Positions 1 to 13,200 of a stretch of DNA of 64,000 nucleotides are shown piece by piece (position 1 is the stretch's first letter; each line of letters starts with the position of its first letter). Made by a program: the position numbers and the translations under genes. The notes under the pieces are model-generated. The model was not told where the DNA came from. It made no database searches and was given only the letters and a program-made list of their open reading frames with translations. Source of the DNA: Trileptium ribeirensis (taxonomy: Eukaryota; Nematoda; Enoplea; Enoplida; Thoracostomopsidae); NCBI GenBank assembly GCA_030248225.1, contig JASANE010021011.1:1-64000 (forward strand), read 5' to 3'.

Positions 1-107
1 GTTATATGTAGTTTCTACTTCGTTCAGTTCATATTGTTGAGCCTTGTTTTGATAGATCATAGATCCTTTTGATAGATTGACCTGTCTTAGGCATACATGC
101 GCGAGGT

Positions 108-370
108 CCGAAGTCCCAGGTGGAATAGCGAGTATATATTCAGAGGGGGAGGTCGTCCCGAGGGTATAAATTTTCGTAATTTTTGGGGTCCAAATTATTT
201 CTTAGTATTTGCCAATTTTTGTCTACTTTTCTCTTATTTTTGGTGACATTTTCTGGAACCCTTCTATGGGGATCAGGATGCGGAGGCTCGTCGGGAAGTC
301 GACGTCGCCTCTAAGGAGTCCAAGCTCATGGGAGATAATCTTCCTATGAGCATGTATGGTGTTAGGACTA
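108..370. repeat. Interspersed repeat, copy 1 (related to 18229-18490)
   Basis: Shares GGGTATAAATTTTCG/GGCATAAATGTTCG, CCAATTTTTGTCTA.TTTTCT, a GCGGAGGCTCG-like block and CTATGAGCATGTAT with 18229-18490. GC-rich ends and a T-rich centre. Class unknown. Confidence 0.6.
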
Positions 371-599
371 TATACTTGTAATAGACATCTGCGCTACAGC
401 CCTTGTTTTAATGTAGGAAACTGCGAGGGTGTAGTTTTTACAAGAAATGGGTTTACGTACTTAGGGATATTTGCATTGTGGCGAAACTATTCCTGAACAA
501 CAAAATTAAATATCTTGGTTAGTATTAGATAGTCTAACTTGGAAGACTGAAACAGGAGAATCACATCGATATTCTTTTTGCCCTTAAGATATTTATTGG

Positions 600-1740
600 A
601 TGTAGCTTGAGTTGCACCCTCATATTTTCAACTTCCTTTATAGAACTGTCGTCCTTCCAACACTACTCTAGGGAGTGGTGTGTTGGTGGCATATAATTTA
701 ATTAGCTACTTAATGTGTATACAATGGTGGATACGGTTCAGGCTTTGGCATGTCGCATGAGTCCGCACTTAAGTCCACATTGGTTCGCGGAATCGAGACA
801 ATTTTATGTATAACGCCCATTGGTGTACTAATCAAGGAACCAGTGGTAAAAGAAAATCTTAGGCTTAAAAATTTAGGTCTTTTGTGAGGCTACCATGCAC
901 ATGCTCATAAACAAATGCTAGTAAATACATTGGATGTTTACTGAATCTCACTTGTGATATTGCTAGGTCTATAAGTTACAATCATAATTTGTATTGTACT
1001 AATGTTGCTGACGATTTGGAGCCGCACTGTTACAGAGATGCTAAGTCATTGATAACGGTAATGGGCGCTGTGGTGCAATTATTTTTATTATGCCAATCAG
1101 GATAAGGGAATCTTTCCGCTTACGCAGTCTCACTACCGTCTTACAGGCCATCGAAACATGTGCAATGATAATAGATGGTCTTCAGAATAAAAATATTTTT
1201 GTAATAATAAAGCAGTAGTGCTAACTCTTGGGAGAAGATAGATTAGTTGTATGTACACTCTAGGGTGCGTAAAGTGGCTAATCAGGATAGGTCTAAATAA
1301 CATGGTTACTCTGGTTTGGGGTAAAGGTCATTCCGGAGTTGAAGGCAGTGAAACAGGGGGCAAACTATTCAAAAACGAATATAGTACTAAAACGCTGAGG
1401 CAAGAACCTTGTATTGTTACAAGGGGGTTTTGTGTGTGGCTAGAAAAAAGAACTTTTATAGAACACAGATGGACTTACAGCACTGACTGTAGCAGACCAG
1501 TTTTCTTTAAGAAACTAGATATTCAGGTGAAAGTTCTTTTGGAAGGTGAATAGATCGCATGAGTGCTGCCATACAATCCTTGACAAGCCACGGAACTTAT
1601 TTCCCATTCATATAGAACATGCTTATCAGACTACCCTGGGTACATATATTCTGTGGAATTGAGCCAGAGACATATATGTTAATAAACAGTAGGGTTTTAT
1701 AGGCCTTATGAGACACATTCTTTAGAACAGAAATATTAGA
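600..1740 (+). mobile_element. LINE remnant (C-terminal RT and RNase H region, R1/I/jockey-like)
   Basis: Degenerate protein pieces in three frames, in the order expected for the 3' half of a LINE pol. Around 640-700 is a RTVVLPTLL..VVCWW stretch, like the family RT..LP.LLYGs..W block. Near 1060-1180 is GAIIFI..ESFRLRSLTTVLQAIETC, like the RNase H segment with QAE..A. At 1300-1365 is VTLVWGKGHSGVEGSE, like the classic VtLvWvpGHsGi.GNE.AD block. About 1570-1600 is a LTSHGTYF piece, like the terminal LTGHg motif. Many stops and frameshifts; dead. Confidence 0.75.
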
Positions 1741-2229
1741 TGAGGTGGACGGTCGTAATTTGTGTTTGTCATGAATTTTGATTTCTTTGGTTTTAAAATA
1801 TTTTGTAGAATAGAATTAACATTGAACTTAGCGTGAGGATAAGAGCCATTTTGGCGTAGTGAGATTTGTTATACCCCATATTACATATATATATTTATAT
1901 TATATAGAAACAAACCTGATGCATCAGTCGAACTAAATCCAGGTTTAATATTGATTTGGCATATTGGCCAAGTAGCAAAAAGTCATGAAAATATGCTTCA
2001 TCGGGTTGATACTTCATGATTTATGTTCAGAAAATGAAGAAATGTGTTTATCGGACAGCCTCTAAGCCAAATTTTATGCTAACCAAAATCGCGGAAGGCC
2101 GGAGCAATTCGAACACTTCGAGACAACTAACTGAATTTTGCGACATATGTTTCGTCCCCAACCAACAGCGGACCATTGATGTTAAACTGAAAAAACGAGG
2201 CAAGGACATCTAAGGTGCGATGTCATAGT
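1741..2229. other. No gene recognised
   Basis: AT-rich sequence between two oppositely oriented LINE remnants. An open stretch at 2016-2213 was examined and has no family resemblance. If PRIM1 exon 1 is in the window it would have to be 5' of 4081, but it was not found here. Confidence 0.5.
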
Positions 2230-3860
2230 TCTGGCAGAGATCCTGAGACATGTAGGCTCCTTTTAAAACTCCGCACTGGTTGAGAAGTTGCCATACTTTG
2301 CGGCAATGTATTCTACGGACGGATGGCGCGCAGGGCAAAGCTATGAAGACGTAGATTGCCTCGTGCCATCCGTTTGGCTAGTTTTAGAGTGCCCACGTAA
2401 ACAGTTGTCGTTGGCAAGAGTAAATCGACGATGATAGTCGAGATGGTTGTGGGGTAGCTGGTATGTCAGGATAAGCTCTGCCCGAAGCCGTCGAGTCTTC
2501 AGTGCCTGCAAGGACAAATATTGAAGTCGGCCAGAATACTCCATAGCTGAGATACTTCGAACCATTTTTGTTGCCTAACGTTGGACACGCTCTATCAAAT
2601 CAATATCGCGTCGATAATATGGATACCACGCTGGTGAAGCATATTCGAGTTTAGGTTTAACTAGAGCTCTGTACAGATGGAGAAATACGGACTTGTCGAG
2701 AGAATGGAAGGTACGCTATAATCGTTAGACGACATTGCGAGCTATATAATTTGCGATTCTGTGGCAATGATCGAATGGTTTGACAGATGAAGACAACATA
2801 AATACAAGACGCCGCTCACAATCGCTTGACGGAATAGGTTCTCCATAAAGGGAATATTCAACGGCACGGTTGCTCCGGTCAAAATAGAGGACAGCACATT
2901 TTGATTGTGAAGACGTCATACCCGACATGTCGGCCCATTGCTTGCCAGAGTTAATATCCCGCTGAAGTTGTTCACCGTCATCGTCCGGAGCATCTCGACT
3001 GATGTCTTGAAGAAGGCAAGTGTCATCAGCGCGGGTTCGTTGTGTCTTTTAGTGTTATCAGCAAAGTCGTTGATACGGAAAACAAGTAATACATGGCCAG
3101 CACTGATTCTTGTGGGACACCGCTTGGACGGGAGTGATTTTCGATGAGAAACCCGAAACGACTACAGACTGAGTACGGCTCGACAAGAAGGCGTTAATCC
3201 ACTTGAGTAAAATGCGTCAATGCCGTGGGATTGCAGCTTGACAAGCAGGCACTGGTGTGGCACGACATCGAATTTTTCTGAAGATCAAGCAGTATGCAGT
3301 CTGCGCAGATTTTGAAATCGACGTAGCGTGTAACAACATCTAAATAATCGATCAGTTGCAGCAATGTGGAGCGCCTGCTTCAAAAGCCAAACTGTACAGT
3401 ACTAAGAAGGTCGTGACTAAGTACAAAATCCAACATTGAGACATTGATTACCGTTTCCATAGCTTTTGAGCAAGCAGTGGTAAGACTGATGCAGCGAAAA
3501 TTGTTTGGATAGAGTCTTGAGCCTTGCTTGAAGATCGTTAGCAGACAGCCGATCAGTCGGTGGAGATGTAGTTGCAAATCATTTACGGAACAAAAGTAAC
3601 AGAGATTGCGCCATCGCCGTGCAACAGTTTGCTAGGAAACATGCTAGGTTTCCCATCGGGACCAGGCGACGACTTGTGCTTTTGTTTGCGAAGAATTTTT
3701 CACAAACCATTAACGACGAGAACTGAATACCCTGCAGTACCGCGTTTGTGCACCGAGCAATTGCGGGGAAGTCGGCGAGGTCCTCATCTTTGAAAACAAA
3801 GGCAAAAATATCGTCGCAAAGTTTTTTCCGTGTGATGTTCTTCCTGAAACCCAACGTTTT
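2230..3860 (-). mobile_element. LINE remnant (CR1/jockey-like reverse transcriptase)
   Basis: Minus-strand reverse-transcriptase pieces in the correct order. KSSPGPDGKPSM lies near 3645-3690, FKQGSRLYPNNFR then ISLTTACSKAMETVI near 3440-3535, SGVPQESVL near 3105-3130 and INDFADN near 3060-3080. SQSKCAVLYFDRSN lies near 2880-2905, an L.LQALKTRRLRAELI segment near 2470-2530, and NTLPQ...SFKRSL near 2255-2310. Several frame changes and stops mean it is inactive. The YADD-type box reads FADN, so the second catalytic Asp is Asn. It lies 5' of PRIM1 exon 2. Confidence 0.85.
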
Positions 3861-4080
3861 GCTTTATATAATGTATGCTATATATTTTAGTTATTACCAC
3901 TAGGGCGTGGAAAATTTATAATGTCTTCCAGGAATTTCTGTTCCTGTGTGTTTTTACTTTTGCAGGAACTGAAATACGATTTTTGTCGCACACAGAAGCG
4001 GAATTCCGATTTCATGTAGTGTTCGCTTCTGCTAATAAAATGGCGTACGTATTTATATAAGACTTATTGTCATTCTTTAG

Positions 4081-4238
4081 GGGACAAAAGCTATATCAGC
4101 CGACGAGAATGGTGCTTCACGTTAAAAGATGACGTCTACTTGCGATACAAAAGCTTTTGCAACGCAAACGAGTTGGACAACGAACTTAGTCGCTTATGCC
4201 CGTATAAAATCGATTTGGGTGCAGTTTTTTCTTACAGA
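4081..4238 (+). CDS. PRIM1: PRIM1 exon 2
   Basis: The exon opens after a pyrimidine-rich acceptor ending TTCTTTAG and closes at AGA|GTGAGT. Two bases finish a split codon, then 52 codons follow. The peptide contains CFTLKDDVYLRYKSF and CPYKIDLGAVFSYR, which correspond to the conserved N-terminal FTLkDDiYiRYqSF and PYKIDIGAVysHR blocks of the primase small subunit. The end phase is 0. A minus-strand LINE remnant lies just upstream, inside intron 1 if exon 1 is further 5'. Confidence 0.93.
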
Positions 4239-7200
4239 GTGAGTATTCATCATAATATGTACTTAATAAGAAATACCGAACAGCAATGACAAGAACCATC
4301 CATTTAAACCGGGACCGGAACCTGATCCTCGAAGGTTATTGAGCGAAACGAAGCGAAGCGTTTTTGTTTTCATCAGAAGGGGTAAAATTGGCACCGTCGC
4401 TCCATCGAGCTCCTCAATAACTACTGCGCCGATTAAAAAAATTATTGTTTGAAAGGCCTAATATCCTTCAGGTGCAAGAAACATAGTTTTTTGTCAAACT
4501 TTGTTTTAGTTAAACGTATATATTAGCCTATTTTTTGCATTTTCAAACAAAAATTGCTTATTTCTAATTGAGTAATTAATGCAAAGCTATTATTTTGGTG
4601 CCTATAACGAATCTGGTGTTTATTACGATTCGACGATGTCAAAACATGTTAATTAGCTGATTAGTTAATTCTGTGCAAATTTTAAAATCATCCCAATTTG
4701 CTCCGCTCACTATTTGTAATTTATTACGCTAACAGTATATTGTAAACAAGAGGAAGGAAGAAATGAAGGTACAGTGGGTTTAAAATGTATCAAAAATAAC
4801 TTTTACATTAAACTTAAAGTATTGCGATCATGTTACAGTATGTCATGTATATGGTCTGGAACTTTGAAGAGACTGTGGAAGAAGCTAATAATGTTCATTG
4901 GTCGATCAATATCTCAGTTTTTGGACCCCGCAGCAAAAAATGGCGTCCACTATACAGCATTGTGTAAATTGCGTCAAACGGAATGTGCTTGTAGCGCATG
5001 GAGTGTAAACTAAACGCTTTCGATCAATACTTGACGCAATAATTTATGTTATCCTAGCTGACAACTAAGTATTTCTAAATAATTCATATTTTGTTACCGA
5101 GTTGGAGCGGTTTAATACGAAAATAAACAACAGATCTATGAATGGGTAAAACAGTTGCTACAGCAATCGACCGACCTGGCTTTGCTTTGTTAACAAACTC
5201 CTACAGGGTTAATAGAAAAAATTCCTGCTGAAATTATGTGTACTGCTTACGTTTCACATCACAATTTGCTGAGTTAATCTTTTCTTTTGTTTGGTTGTAT
5301 TGGAACTTGATCATTGCGTATATTAAATATGTTTGGACTACAGATGAAGCAAAATTGTGGAAAATTTTAAACAAAAATTTTTAAAGCGGAATTCGGTTCC
5401 GGTATGGTTTTTACCTTTTACCGGAACCTCAACTGGAACGACTTTCTCGTGAAAAGGAGTTCCGATTACTCCCTCAGTTTTATATAACTCAGTAACGGGA
5501 ACTGGAACTGTAATTATTTGCCGGAACCTGATCTTATATATAAGGTAAAATAAAAGAAAGTATTAATGAGCATCTTGTTTGTTGGTTGTGAACGATGGGC
5601 ATGTAGGGTGATTTATCAGATTAAACAAGTTGGTTTCATTGGTTACGTCGTTATCCTACTAATATGTTGCGTAGGCGTATAAGTTCAAAATATAATTGTG
5701 AAAGTTTGATATTTTTCAATTAGTTGTATATACATTGGGGATTGTATTGGGTTAACGGATTTTTTTCGGACAACTGCCTACTATGAACTCAATTGTACTT
5801 ATGTTGAAAACAACTAATTTGGCAAGCACAAGGACACTAAATCGTAAATTTTTTAAAAATATAATTTCTTTGAAGGCTTTTGTAAACTCAAAATGTTTCT
5901 GCCTATTACCTTTATTTTGTCAATACAAGCATAATACAAACAGTTCCTATACGGTTAGATAAAATTCTATCCAAAAATTTAACAACCAGCGCCGCGAAAC
6001 CAACGGTTTTCAAAAAATTTTTAGATGATAGGGTTAGCCCTATGAATCGGGCATGTAAAAAATCTGGATCAAAATGTGTGTAACATTGTCGCGTGCATAG
6101 TAGAATTAACTGCAAAAGACAAATTTGGTAGTTGTCATAAAATCTCGCATCTCTTTGACCGTTCTCATGCTCCCACTTAGCAAATCGACCCTTATTTTCC
6201 ACGTTTTTGTGGAGCAACCACTACTATGTACTGAAAATTTACATCCATGGTTATAATGTACTGCCATCGGCGTCATTGCGAATATGTGTTTTAGTGGTTT
6301 TTAAAAGCTCATTTTCAAACCCAAATTAAGCATTGAACCCAGATTAGCCAAGGGCTAAGGAATACTTACTTCAAAATTATAAATATGCTAGTGTTCGATT
6401 TACTAGCGTTATCTCTCTGTGCCATATAAACTGCTTAATAGAGATTGAGGAACGGTTGTGGAGGAATTAAAGAGCTAACAAAGGTTCCAGAGTGAATGAA
6501 AAGATAGAAAATAAGTTGTTTTTATATTATACAAATAACATCAAGAATATTGCTGCATTTTATGGTTTAGTTCGTTAGCTAATTTATACAAGGAAATAAA
6601 AAAATTATAGTACAAATTCCGCTATGCAAATATCCGAAAGTGGTGAAACCGGAACTTCGATTCCGGTAAAAATTAGCCGAAACTTGATTATTCTGGAACC
6701 GGAATTCCGATTATTTCCGGATATATTATACATCCGCACCGGTAAATATATATTGAATTCACAGTGCTTATGGTTTTATGGAGAGTTTCACGACTACTGG
6801 ATCTCCAGATTCGAAAGCCCTTTAGGGAAGTAGCTTTCCGTTTGGTGCTGACAGGCGCAGTGGCTCCATCCATCAGTTGCGGACAGATACTAGCTGTATT
6901 TGATATGAAAAGTTTGCGGCATTTGCTCGCCTTGACACTGAACTCGTTGGATTTATGCAACCATTTTATAGAGAAGTAGGCGCAAATCCGCAATCCAACT
7001 GCACCTTCAGTAACTGCCGTTGCTTGGTACGTATAGTATGATACTGTTATTCGGATGAAACCTTATTCGTAGCTTACCTTGGAGACCGTTTCACCATCTG
7101 CCACCCGTGGACTCGCCATGTCAACCTCGCAAGTCGGGCCTCAATCACACCCAGGCTCATCAGTGCAAATGCGTCAGCAACTTGGACTACGTCGGCGACA

Positions 7201-10200
7201 TAGCATTGCCATTCCACTCTGTCGCAAGGATGCAATTAATGCTGCCGAGGCTCAGAGCTTCTGTTAATCGGGTTGGCCTGAATATACGGGACGAAAAGAC
7301 AAGGTAAGCACTGCTGCTGCAGCAAGGCAGTAGTACAGGTAGAGGGTCATGACCTGGAAGTGGTGGATGAGTTCCCATATCTCAATTCAGTGGTCGGCGG
7401 TACAGGTAGAAATCGTCGGAGATCGTTATTAGAGTTGCTAATGCATCTAGGGCATTCGCCTGCCTTAATAAACGTTACGCTGCAAACGAAGCTAAAAATC
7501 TTCCGGGCAGCCTTTGTGACATGCCGTTCTATGACAGCGTAACGTGGGAAAGCGACAGTCGGCGACTGAACGCCTTCGAGATGATGCGCTACTAACTTTT
7601 CCTAGGCGTTTCGCTTCAGGTCATATTGAAAATCCGGATATACGACGACGGTGTCAGACAATGCACAGAATAGGCGATGGAACAAAGAGGGTGTCTCAGA
7701 TGGCTTGGTGATGTGTTGCGCATGAAACAGGTGGTTACCTAAGACGGCACTTCTGTCTTTGCCACCTGCCGATTGGAAGTGACCACGAGGCAGTGTATTT
7801 GAGACGTGAGGCCGAGTTGTCAAGCGCGAAACGGAGACCGTTTTCTGTCATATCTCATGGCGTCGATTGTCACGTAGCGCTTTCCCTATGATTAAGGCCG
7901 CGGCTACTGGCCCTGACGAATGGACGAGTCGTGTTCAAAGGATGATGTCGCCCCGCATCGGCGTGGTCCAGTAAGATAACAGTTCAGTTATATATCAGGA
8001 AGTAACTGGAATTCTGGTTACTTATTCCATTTCAAATTTTTTGCTTTAATCGAAATTCCGTTTTCACATCTTTTGGACATCTACATCACTTAATCGACTT
8101 AAACAGCTAAATTAAAGGGCAATAATATTCCCGGCGCTCTTTTCACACCATAAAAACGAAAATATTCTAAACAGTTTCAAAGATACATTGAAATAACGCC
8201 GGTCAGTCAAACAATGACATAATTGTAATTTTTAACGTACTCCGTAGTCCAGAATATGATTACTGCGCTATTACGGTATAAACATAACAATTCCTGCGTC
8301 CTATTTTACAATAAATAGCTACTGCCAATGTGTCTATCAGTTAACTTGCAAGACCACAATTTATGAGGTAATCTTAAGATTCCACCTAGCCGCAGGAGCG
8401 CTTCACAGGATTAGTTCTGATCCTGCCGGACGGGTTGCACGCGTAGTCTAGGTGGTACTATCTTTGAGGTTCCCAGGGAGGTTGGCTCCGTCACCTGCTC
8501 AAAGGCCAAATAGACCATACCAATATTCCCTATCATCGCTCCACCTAAAAATGTCAAGGCAACGATCGGCTAGTTTATTTTGGCCAGTCGACAATCCATA
8601 GACGTTTTATGTCGGATCGTAACTAGTCCAATTTTGACTTTTAGTCTGCTAGCCGCGAGGCGGCGGGGAGTGACAGGACAAATTCACGCGTTTGAGACTT
8701 TGCAGGAATGTCTTACCTATATGACCTACATCAAACTTAAAGAAGCTATGGGTCGCTTTGGATCCTTAGGTTCATGAGCGTACTATTTTCGCTCAACCTT
8801 AAGGTTTCATTTGAAAGACCACACATGCTTGCACAACTCAGTTAAATTTAAGCAAAATTCCAGGAGGGAATGTCAAAACATTCTAATTTTAGTTCAAAGT
8901 ACGGGCGTCTCACTTTCGAGTCTTGGGACCCAAGGATCCGGCAAGATATAGATGAATTTAATGATCGTATTTGATAATGTGAGTTCCGACTTAGCATCTG
9001 GTAAATATTAAACAAAATTTCTGGAGGGAATTTTAAGTTCTGTTGAATTTTCGCTCAAAGTGGGGGCTCTCATTTTCAAACCATCGGACTCATGAATCCG
9101 GCAAGATACAGATGAGTTTAACGGTTCTATTCACACGATGGTATAATATAGTAAATTTTCAGCAACCTTCCCGGAAAATTTACCTATCTTGTATTCCTAT
9201 TGATAAATGTTCGTTGTACGACTTCGCAAATGCAAGGATATGGTATATGTAAAATCACGAATAATATCGCCTAATCAAACTCGAAATCAAAAAGTTGGCT
9301 AACTATGGTACGCTTTGTGCTAAATACGTAAATCAACAGGTTTTCTAGCTTTCTAACCTCGCTCGACTCATACTATCTCTCTAACTCTTACTTCAAGAAG
9401 TCATGTAAAGTTGTTCTGGTCGCGATTTTGTTTTATGTTAACTAATGACCGAGGTGTTCAGAATGACTTCGGCTCGGCGAACAAATCATATATCGATTAC
9501 TTCGGACAATGGATTTGCGAGGGAAGCTGCGATGGACGCAACTATCACGTAAAGGAAAGCACGGGTATACAGGCTACTAATGTTCAGTATTCTATCTCAA
9601 CTACTCAAGCGGACGTCGATAATCTGTATAACTTATCTTCTCTGTATCGGTGACGGATAACTTCTCATACTGCCTCTCTATCAACTATGAACTATCCATC
9701 GCTCGTCCGTCCATCCGCAAAACCCGCAATTGACTATAACACATAATTAAAGCACCGGATCCGGTCTGTAAAACCGACCGAACTCTGTGCTGCTGAAGTC
9801 AACTGAACTTACTTCTCTAGTCGGGACGTCTGACCCCGACTGCTTTGTCGATTTAATTAAGACTGGTCTTTTCTAAAGCTAGCCAATAAAATTTTAATTT
9901 TGGGATGGCTGCCGTAAACCATTAGCAGTCTGAAACCAAAGCACATTAATTTGATTTATGGGGTCATTAAATTTGTCTGGGGACGCCACTTTTTTGGCAA
10001 CACTTTGGGATCACAGAAAACTCGTGTCATTTCGAGACAGTTTGCCCTAGTTTCACAGACAGCTTAATCCCCAAGTCGCCGACGTACCAAATTTCCTCTT
10101 TATTTCTCGATTTCGGACCCCAGATTAGTCCAATTTTAAGTATTGCCGTGAGGGTACGTGTTTAATATATATGCTAACGTGTACAAGTTAAGTAACATAC

Positions 10201-13200
10201 GAAATACAACAGAAATCTTAGGAATTTTATGATTCTACAGTTTCTACATCTAAGCGTTACTTACCATAGGTGTACCAGTTGAACGCAAATACTACACGCA
10301 ACCAAAACACCGTGTCCACCTCGGCTAACCAATCACGTAATATATATTATCAGACAGGAAAACAAGTTGAAACAATGCGTATTCTTTTAGCACCGATGAA
10401 TAGCTATTCAGTTTTCAGCAAAACTGTTAAGTTAGTGAATCACAGCAGCCGTCACATTGCTCACCCCATGAGGCGAACGGTAGCGTCCGGAAAGTAGTAG
10501 TACGACAGTTAACAGAGAGATACGTTGAATGGAGTATATTTAATACCCATGTGCTAAACGACATAATCTAGATATATAATGCATCATGAATAAATGGTAT
10601 GTAAGATATGATAGAAATGATATGGTATGAAATTCCTGTACCAATAAATTCCTTTTTATTAAATAATATGAGTCCGATATTGAAACCAAAGCCATGAAAT
10701 AGACCACACCAGATAAGTAACAGTTGGTTATATACAAACGAGGAAGAAAGAAGAGGAAAGTGAGACTAGCATTATTTAGTTGTTCAGGGCCTTTGCTATC
10801 TCTTCTATAGAAAGATCAGATATAGGAAACATTTGTTGACGCAACTGGTGAATAGATTCGCTGATAGTTTGCACTCCAAGATGCAGTTCAAAAATAGTTG
10901 AGTCGACGTTAGTAGTCCACTCAGCTTGATCTTTGCATGCTTGCTCGCCGAACTCATTGAACTTCAATAAAAACTGTTCGAATTTGCCCGACAGGTGGTC
11001 TATTTTAGACCGAGTAAAAGTCATTTCTTCACCGTATTTGTGCTCAAGATTGTCAAGTTTGGTTTTGAATTCGGCTAGTTCATTTTGTCATTGAAGAAAC
11101 GACTGCGACGAAGTTGGATGAGATAGTTCCGACCGAGAGTTTTTCTGAGACATTAGTTCAGACATGTCATTCCCGTCGATAAGCTCAATGTTTGGTGTAG
11201 TTAAGTCAGTCACTGATATCTTATCATCTGCCTGCGAAGTGGATGGCATCATCTTGTCTGCAGTTGACGAAGAACGTGAAGAGTTATTGCCAGAGAGATT
11301 GTGGTTGCTTTGTTCTAGATGCCTTAAGAACATTGACCAGTACGAGCCACTAACTTTCGTTGTCTGTCCGCAAGTTAGAAGTATATTTTTGAACTGCTGA
11401 AGGGTCAACGTGGCGATGAATTTTAGAAGTTGGCGATAGATCTATCCTTGCTCTGGTTGATTAATGTCGATCAAGACGAACAGAAAGTGCAAGATTTTGT
11501 GAGCGAATGCAGCCGAACAGTTATACTGCTGCAAGTCGTGATCAGATGGTAGTAAGTCAAGTCTGGATGCAAGTTGTGTGAAGAAAAGCTGTTGAATCAG
11601 AACGATGTCATGCATATTGAACATGGATCTTACGCTACAGTCACAATCACCATAGCGAGAGAAGTCCTCAAACCTAATGCACGTTTCTCCATAGCGAGTC
11701 TTATAGACTGTGGAAGACGTTCAGGTTGCATGCGAAAGCTGTGCGGTTTCGGCTTAGAGTAAATTAAAATATTTGCACTCTTAATTTCATCTGAAATGAG
11801 CTGTGAAAAAATAATTAATGATCGAAAAGTTAATATATTAATTATATACGCCCTAAGATTATGTTTATAAGTCTAATAACGAGGTCTGTAGTGATATCGA
11901 CTTCCTCTATTAATTTCCAATGTTGGGGCGTCTATGTGAGTTGTAACATCCTCAGAAACCGCGATATGTGTGCGTGCAACATCGTTAGTATCAGAACTAC
12001 CTGGCTTTTCAGCAAAATTGTTAAGTTAGTGAATCACAGCAGCAGTCGTCACAGTATATTAAAATTAAATTAATTATTAATTTAATGTTTGAGTAATTAA
12101 TATATGAACAAAAAATCCTATATTAAATATGGTAAATGTAATAGTTTATTATTAAATCTCTTCCAGACAGATGTGTAAATAAGCCCATGTACTAAATAGT
12201 AGTACTTTATTATTTTCATATAAATAATCTACAAAAACTCCTATATTATTATTAAATTTATAATTAATATTTACTTAATATATTAATAAAATTTTTGCTA
12301 TACAATATATGGTAACTTAACTATTTTATTTTCAGTCCCGCTCCAGACAGATATGCCAGGGGATAACCGGAACCGTCCATTTAAACTAGAACCGGAACCG
12401 TCCATTTAAACCAGAACCTGGTCTTCGAAACTTATATATAGTAAAACAGATGAAAAAAGAAATGAAGGCACAGTTGATTTAAAATGTATTGAAAATAACT
12501 TTTACATTAAACTTGGTGTATTGCGATGGCATTATTGCCTTTCTGAAGCTTTAAAGAGGCTGAGGAAGCTAATAATATTGATTTATTGATCAATATGTCT
12601 GTTCTTGGGCACCCAGAGCAAAAAGTCTTCCACTATACATCCTTGCGTATACTGCGTCAAATTGAATGTGCTTGTAACTAAATATGCTTGCTTATAGCGC
12701 AGAATAAACACTTTCGGTCTGTCTCCAGTCGTCTCCCTTTACTACACATACGTTTATTCCATGTTATTTTGTAGGAAACTTGAAATTATTGGTTTATATG
12801 ATTCTAAGACAAAATAATAGATGGTAATTTTCTGATCAGTGGTCAGAGACATTGTTTAGGCTAGCGTTGTGCAAACAGTGCCAATCAGTTACATGATAAT
12901 GATAACTTTCTAATCAGAATTCTATAAATGAGACTAACTGTGATAATGCTCGCACAGTTTCAATAAATACAGGTCATTGTCAAGAAAGCAGTTTACGTTA
13001 CTTTACTTTAATGTAGACTGACTTATAAAGTTTACAAGCGAACTGGCTGGTGCTTGACGCAATTTATGTTAGCGAAGCTTACAGCTAAGTACTTCTATGT
13101 AATCCATACTATGTTACCGAGTTGGGCGGTTTAATTGGAACATACCCTACATTCTTCTGAGTGTGTAAACTAGCTACTACAAGCATCGTCCTGGCTTTGT

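Noticed and set aside
1251..1553. A 100-codon plus-strand frame that could be taken for a small gene
   Set aside because: Its core is the LINE RNase H signature (VTLVW..GHSGVEG.E), and neighbouring frames continue the same element; it is a transposon fragment. KWLIRIG at its start was also considered as PRIM1 exon 1 and rejected for lack of the rest of the motif and of a donor in the right phase.
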